Shown here: piece by piece, positions 8,288 through 16,063 of the stretch
How positions within the stretch are numbered: position 1 is the first letter of the stretch
Layout of the letters: each line of letters opens with the position of its first letter
From: Ferdinandcohnia sp036962685
Lineage (GTDB): Bacteria > Bacillota > Bacilli > Bacillales > Bacillaceae_L
Direction of reading: 5' to 3'
NCBI RefSeq assembly: GCF_036962685.1
Contig: NZ_JBALOP010000014.1
Span: 32,606-96,605 of the forward strand
Length of the DNA stretch: 64,000 nucleotides
The notes under the pieces: generated by a model
Seen by the model: the letters and a program-made list of their open reading frames with translations, nothing else
Databases searched by the model: none
Told to the model about the DNA's origin: nothing
Made by a program: the position numbers and the translations under genes

Positions 8288-9643
8288 CTAATTCATTAAG
8301 ATCTTACTGCTCTTCTCAACTGTTTCGATCGATTGTTTTAAGATTTCCAGTCCTTCATCTAGTTGTTCATCGGTGATTACAATTGGCATTAGGAGACGTA
8401 TAACATTCCCGTAAACTCCTGCACTTAGTAAAAGGAGTCCGCGTTTGTTGGCTTCCTGGATAATTTCATTTGTTAGTTTCTTAGAAGGAGTTTTGGTCGT
8501 TCGGTCCTCTACAATCTCCATGGCACACATAGCACCAATTCCACGAATATCACCAATGCACTCATATTTATCATACAACTGTTCAAACTTATCCATTACC
8601 CTTTTTCCAATTCTTTTTGCCTTTTCATTAAGTTTCTCTTCTTCCATAATATCAAGAACCGCTAAGGCTGCCCTGCATCCAAGTGGACTTCCACTATATG
8701 TACCTCCTAATTCACCTGGTTCTGATTGGTCCATAATATCCTTCCGGCCAATTACCCCGCTAATAGGTACACCTGCACCTAAGGATTTCGAAACGGTAAT
8801 GAGATCAGGAACGACATCGAAATGTTCAATCGCAAAATAACATCCTGTCCTTGCGAATCCTGTTTGAATTTCATCGGCTATAAAAAGGATCCCATATTCT
8901 TTGCAAGCTTGATAGACTCCTTGAACGAAACGTTTACCAGGTATGATAAAGCCACCTTCCCCCTGGACTGGCTCCATGACGACAGCAGCAATTGTTTCTG
9001 GAGCTACTTCGGTAATTAGGAAGTTTCGAAATTCCTCTACCATGTATTCCTCATACTGTTCAATTGTAAATCCTTGTGGTCTACGATAATGGTAAGGATA
9101 TGGGGCCTTATAAATTTCGGGTGCAAATGGACCAAATTCATATTTATAAGGCTTAACCTTACTCGTCATTGTCATAGTTAATAAGGTTCTGCCGTGGAAG
9201 CCCTTTGAAAATGAAACAATACCTTGTCTTTTTGTATATTTTCGCGCAATCTTAACTGCATTTTCGACGGCTTCCGCACCACTATTTTGAAGTAGCACCT
9301 TTTTTTCATGTTTTCCTGGAGCAATGCGAGCAAGCCTTTCAGCAAGCTCGATATACGCCTCATACATCATGATATTAAATCCTGTATGAATGAATTGGTC
9401 AACCTGTTCGTGAAGAGCCTGCTTTACCTTAGGATGACAATGTCCTACATTAATTGTTCCAATGGCGCCAACGAAATCAATAAAAGTGTTCCCATCGACA
9501 TCCTTGATTAGAGCACCTTCAGCTGACTGAGCAAATAGCGGTGCCCCAAAGCTTACTCCCTTTGGTACAGCCTGCTCTCTCCGTTCTAATAATTCTCTTG
9601 ATCTATTTCCAGGTAAATTTGTTCTGATTGAAGCGTAACCCAT
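8288..9643 (-). CDS. gabT: 4-aminobutyrate aminotransferase
   Basis: Class III PLP aminotransferase of 451 residues with the typical GabT N-terminus (RTNLPGNRSRELLERR). It transfers the amino group of GABA to 2-oxoglutarate, giving succinate semialdehyde. The PLP-contact segments are NSGAEAVENAVK, the aspartate in IADEIQTGFARTG, the lysine in VSKSLGAGVP and GGTYSGSPLGC. It is the first gene of a two-gene unit with gabD. A -24/-12 promoter ends 40 bases upstream, and the activator gene lies just beyond. It supplies the GABA-degrading arm of the island. Confidence 0.93.
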   Translation of the reverse strand: MGYASIRTNLPGNRSRELLERREQAVPKGVSFGAPLFAQSAEGALIKDVDGNTFIDFVGAIGTINVGHCHPKVKQALHEQVDQFIHTGFNIMMYEAYIELAERLARIAPGKHEKKVLLQNSGAEAVENAVKIARKYTKRQGIVSFSKGFHGRTLLTMTMTSKVKPYKYEFGPFAPEIYKAPYPYHYRRPQGFTIEQYEEYMVEEFRNFLITEVAPETIAAVVMEPVQGEGGFIIPGKRFVQGVYQACKEYGILFIADEIQTGFARTGCYFAIEHFDVVPDLITVSKSLGAGVPISGVIGRKDIMDQSEPGELGGTYSGSPLGCRAALAVLDIMEEEKLNEKAKRIGKRVMDKFEQLYDKYECIGDIRGIGAMCAMEIVEDRTTKTPSKKLTNEIIQEANKRGLLLLSAGVYGNVIRLLMPIVITDEQLDEGLEILKQSIETVEKSSKILMN

Positions 9644-9682
9644 CTTACATCATCCTTTCTTGTCTTTGTGTAATTTTATTTA

Positions 9683-9700
9683 TTGCAAAATCTATGCCAA
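9683..9700 (-). promoter_or_regulatory. Sigma-54 (-24/-12) promoter of gabT-gabD
   Basis: Read on the minus strand: TTGGCATAGATTTTGCAA, with GG and GC exactly ten bases apart. The predicted start site gives a leader of about 30 bases. Confidence 0.85.
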
Positions 9701-9712
9701 TTTTAAAAAACA

Positions 9713-9751
9713 AAAAACTATTGATTCCGTAAAGGAACCAATAGTTTTTTT
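9713..9751. terminator. Terminator of the sigma-54 activator gene
   Basis: AAAAACTATTG and CAATAGTTTTT, with an inner TTCC/GGAA pairing, form a hairpin flanked by A- and T-runs directly after the activator stop codon. It is built to work on either strand and insulates the activator from gabT. Confidence 0.85.
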
Positions 9752-9753
9752 GT

Positions 9754-11889
9754 TTAATACACATTTTCTATGTTGACATGCTGTTCAGCTAAAATTTTTT
9801 GATATTTCCTGCTCACAGAGGATTGGCTTATCCCCAGTGCTTTTGCGGCTTTAGTGGTTGTTTTGTATTGCTTTATCGCGAGTAAAATCAGTTGCTCCTC
9901 CACCGACTCTAATGCTTGCTGAAGTGGTAAAATTTTCGTTACAATTGGCTTTGAGCTTTTCATGTCCTTCCCAAGAACAAGGTATCGATTCACAAACTCA
10001 GCATCAATCGCCTCATCATCAGCTGAAACAACAAGCCGCTCAATCATATTTTGAAGCTCTCTAATATTTCCCGGCCACGAATGAACCTCTAATAGATTTA
10101 AAGCATCAGGAGTTAAATGATAGTTCTTATCGTATCGCTCATTCATTTGTTGCACGAAATGAAAGGCAAGTAACGGGATATCCTCTGGTCTTTCTCTCAG
10201 TGGAGGAATATGAATCGGAATCACATTTAACCGATAAAATAAATCCTCCCGAAATTCACGGTTTTCTACCATTTTTTCAAGGTTTTTATTAGTAGCTGCA
10301 ACAATTTGTACATCCACTTTGATTGGTTTCGTGCTTCCAATTGGAATGACCTCTTGCTCTTGAAGTACCCGTAGTAGTTTAACTTGTAAATGTAATGGCA
10401 TTTCACCTATTTCATCAAGAAATAGGACACCACCATTCGCTTGCTTAAAATATCCTTCCTTTCCATTCTTATCTGCTCCTGTAAAAGCCCCCCTGCTATA
10501 GCCGAACAACTCACTTTCAAGAAGGTTTTCCGGGATTGCGCCACAATTGAGCTTAAGGAAAGGTTTGTTCGAGCGTTTACCTAGCTGGTGAATAGCTTGG
10601 GCAATTACCTCTTTCCCAACACCTGATTCTCCGTTTATTAAGACCGTTGAGGAAAAAGCGGCAATCTTTTTTACCTGGGTCATGATTTCTTCCATTTTGG
10701 GACTACAATATATTAGTTTTTTATAGAATAAATCCTTTGTTTTCATATCATCTAGTTCACGTTTATACTGATCCGAAACTTCCTTCATATGACGAAGTTC
10801 GTTCTTAAGTTTTGTCGTTTCTGTAATATCTCGAGATGCAATAATGATTCGAATAAGCTCACCGTTATCATTAAATATCGGTTTTCCAACTGCAAGAATC
10901 CGTTTCCCGGCTTTCGTCTCTTGAACGACAGAAACTTTTTTCTTTTGTTCCAGGACTAATCTCGTAACCGAGGGTGTAAATAAACCTTTTTGTTCAAGTT
11001 CAATAATGTTTTTTCCTAGCAGGCTTTTTAAGTCTACGCCCCAAAACTGTGAGATTTCTGTATCACTAAAACGAATCAATTCTCCCTCTGCATTTACTAC
11101 TAGTATTTCGTCATAAACACTAGAGAGAATTGCATGCATATCATGATTTAAATCCTTTATGTATTCAATTTCATTTGCCATTTCTTCAACCATTGGAAGG
11201 TCCTGTACAATGATGACCATCCCATCGACCTGTTTCTCTGGAGTATAGATTGGACTGTAATCAACTAAAACACTCATAGTTGTCGTGATGTGAAGCTGAT
11301 TTAATACTGTGGATCCTGTGCGAAATACGCTGTTGATATGTTCTTTTGCGAAGATATTCTCTGCGGGTGTTTGTAGTACTTTTTCTGGAGTCATTTTTAT
11401 CATTTCTAAAGCTGATTCATTGTAGGAAACAATATTTCTGTCACGATCTACAATAAATATCCCCATTGGAATCGAGGTTAATATAACCTTTAATAAATCA
11501 ATATTCTGATTGCCTTGTCGAAACATTTCAGCTAATAGTTCTTCTCTCGGTATGTATCCACTTAACTCTCCAGCATCATCCTTCACCAAAGCAAAGGGCT
11601 CACCAATAATTTGAAAGATGAGAGGGAGGGAAACATTCTTACTAAACTGTGAGACTTTCTCAATAGGAATTAGTTTGTTCTTAATTTTTTCTGCTGTTAC
11701 TCCTATAACCTCTCCACCTTTAGCTGAAAATACCTTCATAGGGACATATCCGATGATTCTTTGTTGCTTTCTTATAAAAAGGTAGGGTTCTTGAGTATTG
11801 CGAAAATGTATTACCTCACGTTCTTTTTCAAGTGATTCGATATCAGTTACTACTAAAGGTTTTATCATTTTTGGATCAACTGAAAACAT
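9754..11889 (-). CDS. Sigma-54-dependent transcriptional activator (CBS-like, PAS, PAS, AAA+, HTH)
   Basis: Enhancer-binding protein that would open sigma-54 RNA polymerase complexes at -24/-12 promoters. It has 711 residues. Residues ~10-125 look like a CBS-type pair; two PAS domains lie at ~128-235 and ~248-356. The AAA+ domain has Walker A GESGVGKE at 420-427, the sigma-54-contacting GAFTGA loop at 467-472 and Walker B VLFLDEIG near 488. A C-terminal HTH (TKAAKALGISQSSVSRKY) binds DNA. There is no receiver domain, so it probably senses a ligand rather than a kinase. It resembles RocR/BkdR/PrdR-type regulators of amino acid use. It is the only such activator in the window and is surrounded by ten -24/-12 motifs, so it is the likely master regulator of the polyamine genes. 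Its own promoter looks sigma-A-like. Confidence 0.93.
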   Translation of the reverse strand: MFSVDPKMIKPLVVTDIESLEKEREVIHFRNTQEPYLFIRKQQRIIGYVPMKVFSAKGGEVIGVTAEKIKNKLIPIEKVSQFSKNVSLPLIFQIIGEPFALVKDDAGELSGYIPREELLAEMFRQGNQNIDLLKVILTSIPMGIFIVDRDRNIVSYNESALEMIKMTPEKVLQTPAENIFAKEHINSVFRTGSTVLNQLHITTTMSVLVDYSPIYTPEKQVDGMVIIVQDLPMVEEMANEIEYIKDLNHDMHAILSSVYDEILVVNAEGELIRFSDTEISQFWGVDLKSLLGKNIIELEQKGLFTPSVTRLVLEQKKKVSVVQETKAGKRILAVGKPIFNDNGELIRIIIASRDITETTKLKNELRHMKEVSDQYKRELDDMKTKDLFYKKLIYCSPKMEEIMTQVKKIAAFSSTVLINGESGVGKEVIAQAIHQLGKRSNKPFLKLNCGAIPENLLESELFGYSRGAFTGADKNGKEGYFKQANGGVLFLDEIGEMPLHLQVKLLRVLQEQEVIPIGSTKPIKVDVQIVAATNKNLEKMVENREFREDLFYRLNVIPIHIPPLRERPEDIPLLAFHFVQQMNERYDKNYHLTPDALNLLEVHSWPGNIRELQNMIERLVVSADDEAIDAEFVNRYLVLGKDMKSSKPIVTKILPLQQALESVEEQLILLAIKQYKTTTKAAKALGISQSSVSRKYQKILAEQHVNIENVY

Positions 11890-11920
11890 GAACTACTATC
11901 CCCCTTTTCCATATGGCTCT

Positions 11921-11929
11921 ATTATATCA
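11921..11929 (-). promoter_or_regulatory. Extended -10 promoter element of the activator gene
   Basis: On the minus strand TGATATAAT is an extended -10 sequence (TG, one base, TATAAT) about 32 bases before the activator start codon. No strong -35 is seen. This suggests housekeeping transcription of the activator, independent of sigma-54. Confidence 0.5.
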
Positions 11930-11965
11930 CTAATTATATAGAATTTTTAGATAAATCTAAATGAT

Positions 11966-11991
11966 AAAAAAGAGAAGACAGAATCTTCTCC
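11966..11991 (-). terminator. Terminator of the small biotin/lipoyl-like gene
   Basis: On the minus strand GGAGAAGA and TCTTCTC form a stem followed by six T residues, 43 bases after the stop codon of the gene at 12034. It separates that gene from the activator. Confidence 0.85.
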
Positions 11992-12033
11992 TAAAGTACA
12001 GTGAAATTTCAATGATTGAGGTTTTACTGCATT

Positions 12034-12279
12034 TTAATGTGGGATGAATGAATCGTCTTTTACATAAGTAAGAACCATACCAGGTATTACTTCATCTCCT
12101 TCTTGGACTTCGATTGATTGTACACTCCCTCTAATCCCCACCGCGATTGTCTTATCCTCACCATAAAGGGTTTGAATGATAAAAAGTGGCTCCCATTCAG
12201 CTACTTTATCTTTTTCCTTTATTTTGATCTTTTTTATTGTTCCATGGTAGGGGCTAGTAATGATTTCATCATACTCCAC
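12034..12279 (-). CDS. Small biotin/lipoyl-domain-like protein without the modified lysine
   Basis: An 81-residue protein whose sequence follows the barrel-sandwich pattern of biotinyl/lipoyl carrier domains: an N-terminal half SPYHGTIKKIKIKEKDKV and a C-terminal half GSVQSIEVQEGDEV followed by PGMVL. At the hairpin where carriers have MKM or DKA, this protein reads QTLYGEDK, so the usual lysine position is not obvious. It is probably not a classical acyl or carboxyl carrier. GTG start, with AGGAGGTG six bases upstream. It has its own -24/-12 promoter, divergent from agmatine deiminase, and its own terminator, so it belongs to the polyamine regulon. Function unknown; ligand binding or an accessory role is a guess. 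Confidence 0.75.
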   Translation of the reverse strand: MEYDEIITSPYHGTIKKIKIKEKDKVAEWEPLFIIQTLYGEDKTIAVGIRGSVQSIEVQEGDEVIPGMVLTYVKDDSFIPH

Positions 12280-12320
12280 TTATTCACCTCCTCTCTTCAA
12301 TGATTTATTTAGTAGTTTTG

Positions 12321-12338
12321 TTGCAAATAATGTGCCAA
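12321..12338 (-). promoter_or_regulatory. Sigma-54 promoter of the small biotin/lipoyl-like gene
   Basis: On the minus strand TTGGCACATTATTTGCAA, close to the ideal TGGCAC-N5-TTGCA, with GG and GC ten bases apart. The predicted leader is about 32 bases. Confidence 0.88.
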
Positions 12339-12397
12339 ATCGCATTTCCTTTTTACTTGTTTACTGGTAACTAATCCGTATTCAATGAATCGATTGA

Positions 12398-12434
12398 TTA
12401 TTCATTTATGCATAGTTTATTCATTTACTCATAG
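12398..12434. promoter_or_regulatory. Candidate activator-binding site (tandem 18-bp repeat) between divergent sigma-54 promoters
   Basis: Two direct copies, TTATTCATTTATGCATAG and TTATTCATTTACTCATAG, start at 12398 and 12417. They lie about 60 bases from the leftward promoter and 40 from the rightward one. The half TTATTCAnnTnTGCATA recurs at 17657 and 24757 beside other -24/-12 promoters, the arrangement expected of an enhancer. Confidence 0.6.
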
Positions 12435-12473
12435 CCACCTGTTTTTTACTCTCATCCTATTGAATTAGACAAA

Positions 12474-12490
12474 TTGGTATGAATTTTGCA
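12474..12490 (+). promoter_or_regulatory. Sigma-54 promoter of aguA-aguB
   Basis: TTGGTATGAATTTTGCA with GG at 12476 and GC at 12488, ten bases between. Predicted transcription start near 12501, which excludes the upstream TTG at 12486 as a start codon. Confidence 0.82.
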
Positions 12491-12569
12491 CTATTCAAGA
12501 ATGATGATTTCGATGGGAGGAGATTATTTGAAAAAAATAAGCAAACACACGATTACTGGAGGAAGTAGT

Positions 12570-13664
12570 ATGGTTGAAAAATTAACTGGCACCCCCCGCC
12601 GTGATGGCTTTAGAATGCCAGGAGAATTCGAGCCCCATAAGGGAACTTGGATGCTTTGGCCTGAGAGAACTGACACCTGGCGATTAGGTGCGAAGCCTGC
12701 TCAAAAAGCCTTTGCAGAGGTTGCAATGGCAATTTCTAAATTTGAACCTGTTACCATAGGTGTTTCTGCAAACCAATATGAGCATGTACGAGAAATACTC
12801 CCCCGCTCCATCCGTGTCGTTGAGATTTCCTCTAATGACGCATGGATGAGGGATATTGGACCTACCTATGTAAAAAATGAGGAGGGTGAAGTCCGCGGAA
12901 TTGACTGGGGCTTTAATGCATGGGGTGGGCTTGAAAACGGTCTTTATTTTCCATGGAATTTAGATAACCTAGTCAAACAAAAGGTGTTGGAAATTGACCA
13001 AATCAATCGCTATGATGCTCAGGATTTTATCCTCGAAGGTGGAGCCATTACTGTCGATGGAGAAGGCACCCTTATTACAACTGAACAATGTCTATTAAAT
13101 AAAAATCGAAATCCTCATTTATCTAAAGATGAAATTGAGTATCGTTTAAAAGAATATTTACATGTGGATACGATTATTTGGCTAAAAAATGGAATGCTTT
13201 TTGATGAAACCGATGGGCATGTCGATGAGGTTGTTTTTTTCGTACGCCCTGGTGAAGTTGCCATGAGTTGGACTGATGATAAATCCGATCCACAATATGA
13301 TATTTTGTCTGAATGCTATAACCAATTAAAAGATGCCTGTGACGCGAAAGGGAGGATGTTTAAGATTCATAAGATTCAAATCCCCACGCAAATTGAAATA
13401 ACAGATAAGGAAAGCGAAGGAATTGATATAGCACGTCATAGTTATGGTCGGAAGCCAGGTACGAAACTTGCTTGTACTTATATAAATAGTTATTTATGCA
13501 ATGGGGGTATCGTTATTCCTGGGTTTGGGGATCCATATGATTCAATTGCGTTTCGTCAATTTGAAACCCTTTTTCCAGATCGAAAGGTAGTCCAAGTCAA
13601 TACGAGAGAAATTGCTCTAGGGGGCGGGAATATCCATTGCATTACCCAACAGATACCAATCTAG
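12570..13664 (+). CDS. aguA: Agmatine deiminase
   Basis: Converts agmatine to N-carbamoylputrescine and ammonia, the first step of the island pathway. From the ATG at 12570 the protein has 364 residues. The nucleophile is the cysteine in GGGNIHC at position 357, the same number as in characterised agmatine deiminases, which supports this start. Other guanidino-group motifs are ILEGGAI and DETDGHVDE. GGAGGA lies six bases before the ATG. An in-frame TTG at 12528, five bases after GGGAGGAG, could give a 14-residue longer form and cannot be excluded. Transcribed from a -24/-12 promoter; aguB follows after 27 bases. Confidence 0.95.
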   Translation: MVEKLTGTPRRDGFRMPGEFEPHKGTWMLWPERTDTWRLGAKPAQKAFAEVAMAISKFEPVTIGVSANQYEHVREILPRSIRVVEISSNDAWMRDIGPTYVKNEEGEVRGIDWGFNAWGGLENGLYFPWNLDNLVKQKVLEIDQINRYDAQDFILEGGAITVDGEGTLITTEQCLLNKNRNPHLSKDEIEYRLKEYLHVDTIIWLKNGMLFDETDGHVDEVVFFVRPGEVAMSWTDDKSDPQYDILSECYNQLKDACDAKGRMFKIHKIQIPTQIEITDKESEGIDIARHSYGRKPGTKLACTYINSYLCNGGIVIPGFGDPYDSIAFRQFETLFPDRKVVQVNTREIALGGGNIHCITQQIPI

Positions 13665-13691
13665 TACGAAATAATGAAAGGATGTGTACAC

Positions 13692-14564
13692 ATGAATAGA
13701 GGTAAAATGAAAATCGCATTAATTCAGCATAGTTGCTCGGATGATCGGCAAGCTAATCTAGAAAAAGCAACGGATTTGATCCGTAAAGCTGCAAAGCAGG
13801 GGGCTCAGGTAATATGTACACAAGAGCTTTTCACTGGCACCTATTTTCCGCAAACAATTGATGTCAATAAATATGATTGGGCAGAACCCATTCCTGGACC
13901 ATTGAGCAATCACATGCAAGACCTAGCAAAAGAGCTTGAAGTCGTCCTGATTACCTCTTTGTATGAGTATGTAATGGATGGTCTTTATTTTAATACTGTC
14001 GTTGTTTTTGATGCGGATGGAACAAATCTAGGAAAATACCGAAAACATCATATCCCTGAAGGTCCTCAATATATTGAAAAATACTATTTTACAGAAGGGG
14101 ATTCTGGTTATCCTGTTTTTGAAACAAAATACGGAACCATCGGTGTACTCATTTGTTGGGACGAGTGGTTTCCTGAGCCTTCTCGTATCCTAGCGTTAAA
14201 AGGAGCAGATATTATTTTCTACCCTTCAGCAATTGGCTCCGAGCCAGACCACCCTGAACTTGATACGTCTCAAACATGGATAGATGCCATTCGAGCACAT
14301 GGTATTCACAATAATATTTTCATAGCCGCCGTGAATCGCGTGGGGCGTGAATATAGCACGGAAGGTCATATGGAATTTTATGGACGCAGTTTTATTAGCA
14401 ATCCATGGGGGACCGTTCTAAAAGAAGCGGAAACAAATGAGGATGAAATTATCATGTCCGAAATTAATCTTCATGAAATTACCAAGGCCCGAAATATTCT
14501 TCAATTCCATCGAGATCGACGACCTGACAGCTATGGTGAATTATTAAAAAGGGTGTTGAAATGA
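13692..14564 (+). CDS. aguB: N-carbamoylputrescine amidase
   Basis: Carbon-nitrogen hydrolase that cleaves N-carbamoylputrescine to putrescine, ammonia and CO2. The catalytic triad is intact: Glu45 in TQELFTG, Lys118 in GKYRKHHIP and Cys155 in LICWDEWFPE (numbered from the ATG at 13692). I choose this ATG because AAAGGATG lies 8 bases before it; the frame stays open to an ATG at 13674 that has no site of its own. The 290-residue length is typical. Together with aguA it forms a two-gene operon ending in a strong terminator. Confidence 0.94.
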   Translation: MNRGKMKIALIQHSCSDDRQANLEKATDLIRKAAKQGAQVICTQELFTGTYFPQTIDVNKYDWAEPIPGPLSNHMQDLAKELEVVLITSLYEYVMDGLYFNTVVVFDADGTNLGKYRKHHIPEGPQYIEKYYFTEGDSGYPVFETKYGTIGVLICWDEWFPEPSRILALKGADIIFYPSAIGSEPDHPELDTSQTWIDAIRAHGIHNNIFIAAVNRVGREYSTEGHMEFYGRSFISNPWGTVLKEAETNEDEIIMSEINLHEITKARNILQFHRDRRPDSYGELLKRVLK

Positions 14565-14574
14565 TGGCGAGGGC

Positions 14575-14612
14575 AAAACCCGATAAGGCATAAAAAGCCT
14601 TATCGGGTTTTT
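14575..14612 (+). terminator. Terminator of aguA-aguB
   Basis: AACCCGATAAGGC and GCCTTATCGGGTT form a perfect 13-bp stem with A- and T-runs, so it can also stop transcription arriving from patA on the other strand. Confidence 0.95.
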
Positions 14613-14666
14613 ACGTCTATTTAAATAAAAAATGCCCAGGGAATTTGCTCCAAGGGCATCTATAAT

Positions 14667-16046
14667 CTATTTTTCACTTACATTTTCTAATACCTGTTTA
14701 AAAGTGGCAATGACTTGGTCTACTTCTTCAATGCCAATAGTTAATGGTGGTTCAATTCGGAAGGTTTTGGAATTAACAAGGGTTCCTGCTACTAGCACTC
14801 CATTATCGAATAGTCCTTTTGAAACCTCATAGCCAATCTCATCTGTATGAAATTCAACACCAATTAACAATCCCTTACCACGAATTTCTAATACCAGCTC
14901 AGGGAATTCATTACCTACTTCATTTAGCTTTCCAAGCATGTATTCTCCGACCTCGGCCGCACGCTGTGGAAGATTTTCCTCAATCAATACATCGATTGTA
15001 GCAATTGCTGCCGCACAGGCCAATGGATTTCCTCCGAAAGTGGTTGTATGCATGAATGGATTAGGGAATAAGCATTTAAAAACTTCCTCTGTTGCAACTA
15101 CTGCTCCTGCAGGCATCACACCTCCACCAAATGCTTTTGCTAAACAAAGAATATCGGGCACCACACCATAGCCTTCAGCCGCGAACATTGTACCTGTGCG
15201 TCCCATTCCTGTTTGTACCTCATCAAAAATGAGAAGAGCTCCAAATTCATCGCAAAGTTCACGTACCTGCTTTAGGTACCCTTCTGGTGGAAGAATAACT
15301 CCACCTTCACCTTGGATAGGCTCAAGGATTACAGAATTTACATCTTCACCTACTAGAGCACATGACTCAAATGTTCTTCTCATTGTTTCAATGTCACCAA
15401 ATGGTACATGGCGGAAGCCTTGTATCATTGGAAGGAATGGTTTCCTGAATACCCCTTTTGCTGTCGCTGAAAGAGACCCAAGGCTTTTACCGTGGAATGC
15501 TCTTGTAGTTGCAATGAAGGTCGTTCTGTCGCTATGCATTTTTGCTAGCTTAATAGCTGCTTCAACACTTTCTGTTCCACTATTAACAAAGAAGGAATAT
15601 TTTAAGTCACCAGGTGTAATTTCACCTAGTATTTTTGCAAGCATTGCACGCAGTGGATCCAGTAAATCCTGACTGTGAAGTGCCTGTCGTTTTAATTGGT
15701 CCGTAACAGCTTTCACTACCTTTGGATTTCTGTGACCCACATTATAGATTCCAAAACCACCTAGGCAATCAATATATTCCTTGCCATTTACATCCTTAAA
15801 GCAGGAGCCAGAATCAGACCATTCAACGGCAGCAAACTGTTTATCCTTTGTTACCGTTTTACGATAGTCTAAAAACCCAGGATTCACATGTTCCCTAAAA
15901 CCATCGACTGTTTCTCGGGTTACCCATGCTGCTTCTTCCTTCGTAATTTGATCCTTCTCAATGATAGATAATACTTTTTTGATATAATCAGTAACTCCTG
16001 CATAATCCTTTTTTTCCAACTCTTTATTCGTTGTATTTATACTCAT
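14667..16046 (-). CDS. patA: Putrescine--2-oxoglutarate aminotransferase
   Basis: Class III aminotransferase of the YgjG/PatA group that turns putrescine into 4-aminobutanal, with 2-oxoglutarate as acceptor. The long N-terminal part (DYIKKVLSIIEKDQITKEE, then VDGFREHVNPGFL) is characteristic of this subgroup. PLP contacts are NSGTESVEAAIK, the aspartate in FDEVQTGMGRTG and the lysine in CLAKAFGGG. The ATG at 16046 follows AAAGGAGAG by six bases; the open frame upstream is not needed. It is the second gene of the patD-patA unit, 17 bases after the dehydrogenase, so the two successive enzymes are co-transcribed. Confidence 0.93.
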   Translation of the reverse strand: MSINTTNKELEKKDYAGVTDYIKKVLSIIEKDQITKEEAAWVTRETVDGFREHVNPGFLDYRKTVTKDKQFAAVEWSDSGSCFKDVNGKEYIDCLGGFGIYNVGHRNPKVVKAVTDQLKRQALHSQDLLDPLRAMLAKILGEITPGDLKYSFFVNSGTESVEAAIKLAKMHSDRTTFIATTRAFHGKSLGSLSATAKGVFRKPFLPMIQGFRHVPFGDIETMRRTFESCALVGEDVNSVILEPIQGEGGVILPPEGYLKQVRELCDEFGALLIFDEVQTGMGRTGTMFAAEGYGVVPDILCLAKAFGGGVMPAGAVVATEEVFKCLFPNPFMHTTTFGGNPLACAAAIATIDVLIEENLPQRAAEVGEYMLGKLNEVGNEFPELVLEIRGKGLLIGVEFHTDEIGYEVSKGLFDNGVLVAGTLVNSKTFRIEPPLTIGIEEVDQVIATFKQVLENVSEK

Positions 16047-16063
16047 TTTTTCTCTCCTTTGTT

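Noticed and set aside
12486..12530. Longer agmatine deiminase starting at TTG 12486
   Set aside because: The codon lies inside the -12 part of the predicted sigma-54 promoter, so it would not be on the transcript. TTG 12528 remains possible, but ATG 12570 best matches the family.
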